From assembly GCA_007571095.1 (NCBI GenBank), contig RKSB01000082.1, positions 1 to 6,836 on the forward strand: a stretch of DNA of 6,836 nt. The letters are read 5' to 3'. This stretch comes from K189A clade bacterium. Its GTDB lineage: Bacteria; Pseudomonadota; Gammaproteobacteria; Pseudomonadales; Azotimanducaceae. Position 1 is the stretch's first letter. The number at the start of each line of letters is the position of its first letter. The position numbers and the translations under genes are program-made. Shown piece by piece: positions 4,832 through 6,836 of this stretch. The notes beneath the pieces were generated by a model. That model was not told the DNA's origin. It did not search any database and saw nothing but the letters and a program-made list of their open reading frames with translations.

Positions 4832-6836
4832 GCCAACTGGAGGCCTGCAAGGAAATACTCACGGCGAATATGGGTATTCCTTCGGGAGTCATTGCATTAC
4901 TCGACAAACTTGATATTCACACGGCCAGGGATCTGCTTCTGTATCTGCCTGTTCGTTATCAGAACCGAGTCGATCGAGTAGCTGTTTCAAACCTTGAACC
5001 AGGTGTCGAAGCTCTGGTGTCTGGAACCATCGCCAATACTTACTATGTCGGTCGCAGTCGACGGATTTTTGTATGCCGGCTGGAGGATGAAACCGGCCAG
5101 CTTCATGTGCCCTTCTTTCATTTTTATCCCGGGCAGGCGGCCAGATTTGAAAAAGGCGGAAGCCTGACCTGTTTCGGCCGAGTCAGAGAGAGCACCAGAA
5201 GCGGAGAGCTGGAAATGGCTCAGCCTGAATACAGGCTGCAGGCTGACTACAGCTGGACCAAGGGCAAGCCGGTGCTTACTCCGGTCTACAGGGGTGTCAG
5301 AAGTCGCGATCAGACCGGTTTGCGATCGGCGATTTCGAAAGCACTCCGCATCCTCGGCGAAGAGGACGAAGACTCCACCGATTCGCTCTTCTCGGCAAAG
5401 GAACTGCCGGGTCTGGCGAGTGCCCTTCACATCATTCATCTGCCGCCCCTGGAGGACCAGGCCGGGTTGTCCGGTTCGCTCAAAAAGGCTTACCAGCGAC
5501 TTGACTGGGAGCAGATTCTGGCTCGTATGCTGGTTGGTCTTCAGCTGAAAGACGCCCGAATGGTTGGCAAGGCCCGAAGGGTTGAGCCAAAGCGCGAGGT
5601 TGTCGATGCCTTTCTGGCAAGGCTGCCCTTTCAGCCAACAGGTGCCCAGCACCGGGAGATCGACTCGCTGTTAAAGGAGCTTGCCCGCCCTTATCCGATG
5701 AGGCGATTGCTGCAGGGGGATGTCGGATCCGGCAAAACCCTGGTCGCCACGGCGGGCCTGCTGGCTGCCGTGGAATCCGGTGCTCAGGCAGCCTTGATGG
5801 TTCCGACAGAGATTCTGGCACAACAGCACCTGAACACGCTTCAGCAGTGGTCGTTGCCGGCCAAAGTGCTGACCGGCCGAACCACCGCCAGACAGAGACG
5901 CAGCCTGCTCAAGCAGTTGGCCGATGGCGAGCCCTGCATTGTGGTCGGCACCCACGCGCTGTTTCAGCAGGATGTTCAATTTGCCGACCTGGCACTGGTT
6001 GTCATTGACGAGCAGCATAAATTTGGTGTTCATCAGCGGCTGGCACTGTGGGAAAAGGGCGAACAGCCCCATCAGCTGATTATGACGGCAACACCCATTC
6101 CTCGAACGCTGGCGATAAATATCTACTCGGAGTTGGAGATCGGAGTACTGGACGAAATACCGGCCGGCCGTTCGCCAGTCACCACTGTTGCCATGTCAAA
6201 ACGGCGCAGCCTGGAGGTGATGGAAAGAATAGGCAGGGCTTGCCGGCAGGGACAACAGGCTTACTGGATATGTCCCTTTATCGAGATTTCAGAAGAAATT
6301 GAGGAAGTTGCCGCCGCCGAAACAGTCGAAAGCGAACTCAGGGAACACCAGCCCTCTCTGCGAGTCGGGCTATTGCATGGCCGATTGGCGGGGGCAAAAA
6401 AAGAGGCTCTGATGAACGACTTTTGTTGTGGTGAGCTGGACGTACTGGTGGCCACCACTGTGGTTGAGGTTGGCGTCGATGTACCCAATGCCACCATCAT
6501 GGTTATCGACAGCTCAGAGCGGCTGGGTCTTGCTCAACTCCATCAGCTGAGAGGCCGAGTCGGCCGCAGCGAAAAGCCCGGATACTGCATATTGCTATAC
6601 GCCCCCCCGCTGTCGGAAAACGCCCGCAAAAGGCTGGCAGTCATGCGAAATACAACCGATGGCTTTGCGATTGCCGAACAGGACTTGAGGCTCAGGGGAG
6701 CCGGTGAACTGCTGGGTAGCCAGCAGACCGGCAGGGCAGACATGCGTCTTATCGAAAGCCTGATGGCCGAGGCGAGCAACCTGCCTTACCTGCAGAAGCT
6801 GGCACTCAAGAACAGGAGGCAGCCGGTCGCCAGAAC
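4828..6836 (+). CDS. recG: ATP-dependent DNA helicase RecG (3' end missing)
   Basis: RecG regresses stalled replication forks and moves branched DNA. The frame from ATG 4828 stays open to the right edge: 669 codons against 693 residues in Escherichia coli, so only about the last 25 residues are missing. In order: an N-terminal segment with HTARDLLLYLPVRYQNR (36-52); the wedge/OB domain (about 60-150, including VPFFHFYPG); the helicase core with FQPTGAQ, Walker A QGDVGSGKT (296-304), PTEILAQQH, the Walker B variant DEQHKFGVHQR (394-404, Escherichia coli has DEQHRFG) and MTATPIPRTLA; then the second RecA-like domain with GLLHGRL, ATTVVEVGVDVPNA and QLRGRVGR (573-580); then the TRG region starting DGFAIAEQDL-LRG-GELLG. 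The start overlaps the ridA stop as ATGA, with no good ribosome site of its own, so translation is probably coupled to ridA. Confidence 0.97.
   Translation, partial: MSQLEACKEILTANMGIPSGVIALLDKLDIHTARDLLLYLPVRYQNRVDRVAVSNLEPGVEALVSGTIANTYYVGRSRRIFVCRLEDETGQLHVPFFHFYPGQAARFEKGGSLTCFGRVRESTRSGELEMAQPEYRLQADYSWTKGKPVLTPVYRGVRSRDQTGLRSAISKALRILGEEDEDSTDSLFSAKELPGLASALHIIHLPPLEDQAGLSGSLKKAYQRLDWEQILARMLVGLQLKDARMVGKARRVEPKREVVDAFLARLPFQPTGAQHREIDSLLKELARPYPMRRLLQGDVGSGKTLVATAGLLAAVESGAQAALMVPTEILAQQHLNTLQQWSLPAKVLTGRTTARQRRSLLKQLADGEPCIVVGTHALFQQDVQFADLALVVIDEQHKFGVHQRLALWEKGEQPHQLIMTATPIPRTLAINIYSELEIGVLDEIPAGRSPVTTVAMSKRRSLEVMERIGRACRQGQQAYWICPFIEISEEIEEVAAAETVESELREHQPSLRVGLLHGRLAGAKKEALMNDFCCGELDVLVATTVVEVGVDVPNATIMVIDSSERLGLAQLHQLRGRVGRSEKPGYCILLYAPPLSENARKRLAVMRNTTDGFAIAEQDLRLRGAGELLGSQQTGRADMRLIESLMAEASNLPYLQKLALKNRRQPVAR

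Overview
This window is a stretch of bacterial chromosome with a gene order typical of gammaproteobacteria. The left edge holds the last codons of argB (+). It runs stop-to-stop into pyrE (-). A divergent spacer of about 200 bp then leads into a rightward series: gmk, rpoZ, spoT, ridA and recG (recG is cut by the right edge). The argB-pyrE and gmk-rpoZ-spoT-ridA-recG neighbourhoods resemble Pseudomonas and related marine gammaproteobacteria more than Enterobacteriaceae: ridA, not trmH, lies between spoT and recG. The genus cannot be fixed from the sequence. Every protein is identified by family motifs read directly from the translation.

Region by region: 1-71 is the argB 3' end. 72-761 is pyrE (pyrimidine synthesis). 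762-960 is a divergent control region with weak promoter candidates on both strands. 961-1605 is gmk (GMP to GDP). 1606-1679 carries a strong sigma70-type promoter for rpoZ. 1680-2006 is rpoZ (RNA polymerase omega). 2007-2110 is a spacer made almost wholly of repeat sequence. 2111-4396 is spoT ((p)ppGpp hydrolase/synthetase). 4397-4447 is a short AT-rich spacer with two pairs of tandem short repeats. 4448-4831 is ridA, and 4828-6836 is recG, overlapping ridA by ATGA.

The genes fit a nucleotide and stringent-response theme. Gmk supplies the GDP/GTP pool from which (p)ppGpp is made. Omega forms part of one ppGpp site on RNA polymerase in Escherichia coli. SpoT sets the alarmone level. RidA and RecG are stress housekeeping genes for enamine/imine damage and stalled replication forks.

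The most unusual feature is a diverged head-to-tail tandem duplication of about 145 bp (roughly 1945-2089 and 2090-2231, about 72% identical by hand alignment) across the rpoZ-spoT junction. Copy 1 supplies the extra 20 C-terminal residues of omega. Copy 2 supplies nearly all of the roughly 48-residue N-terminal extension of SpoT. Copy 1 also encodes a frameshifted relative of the SpoT N-terminus whose reading frame ends in TGATG on the spoT start. SpoT and omega additionally carry substitutions at normally conserved positions. No CRISPR array, tRNA, rRNA or transposase gene was seen.
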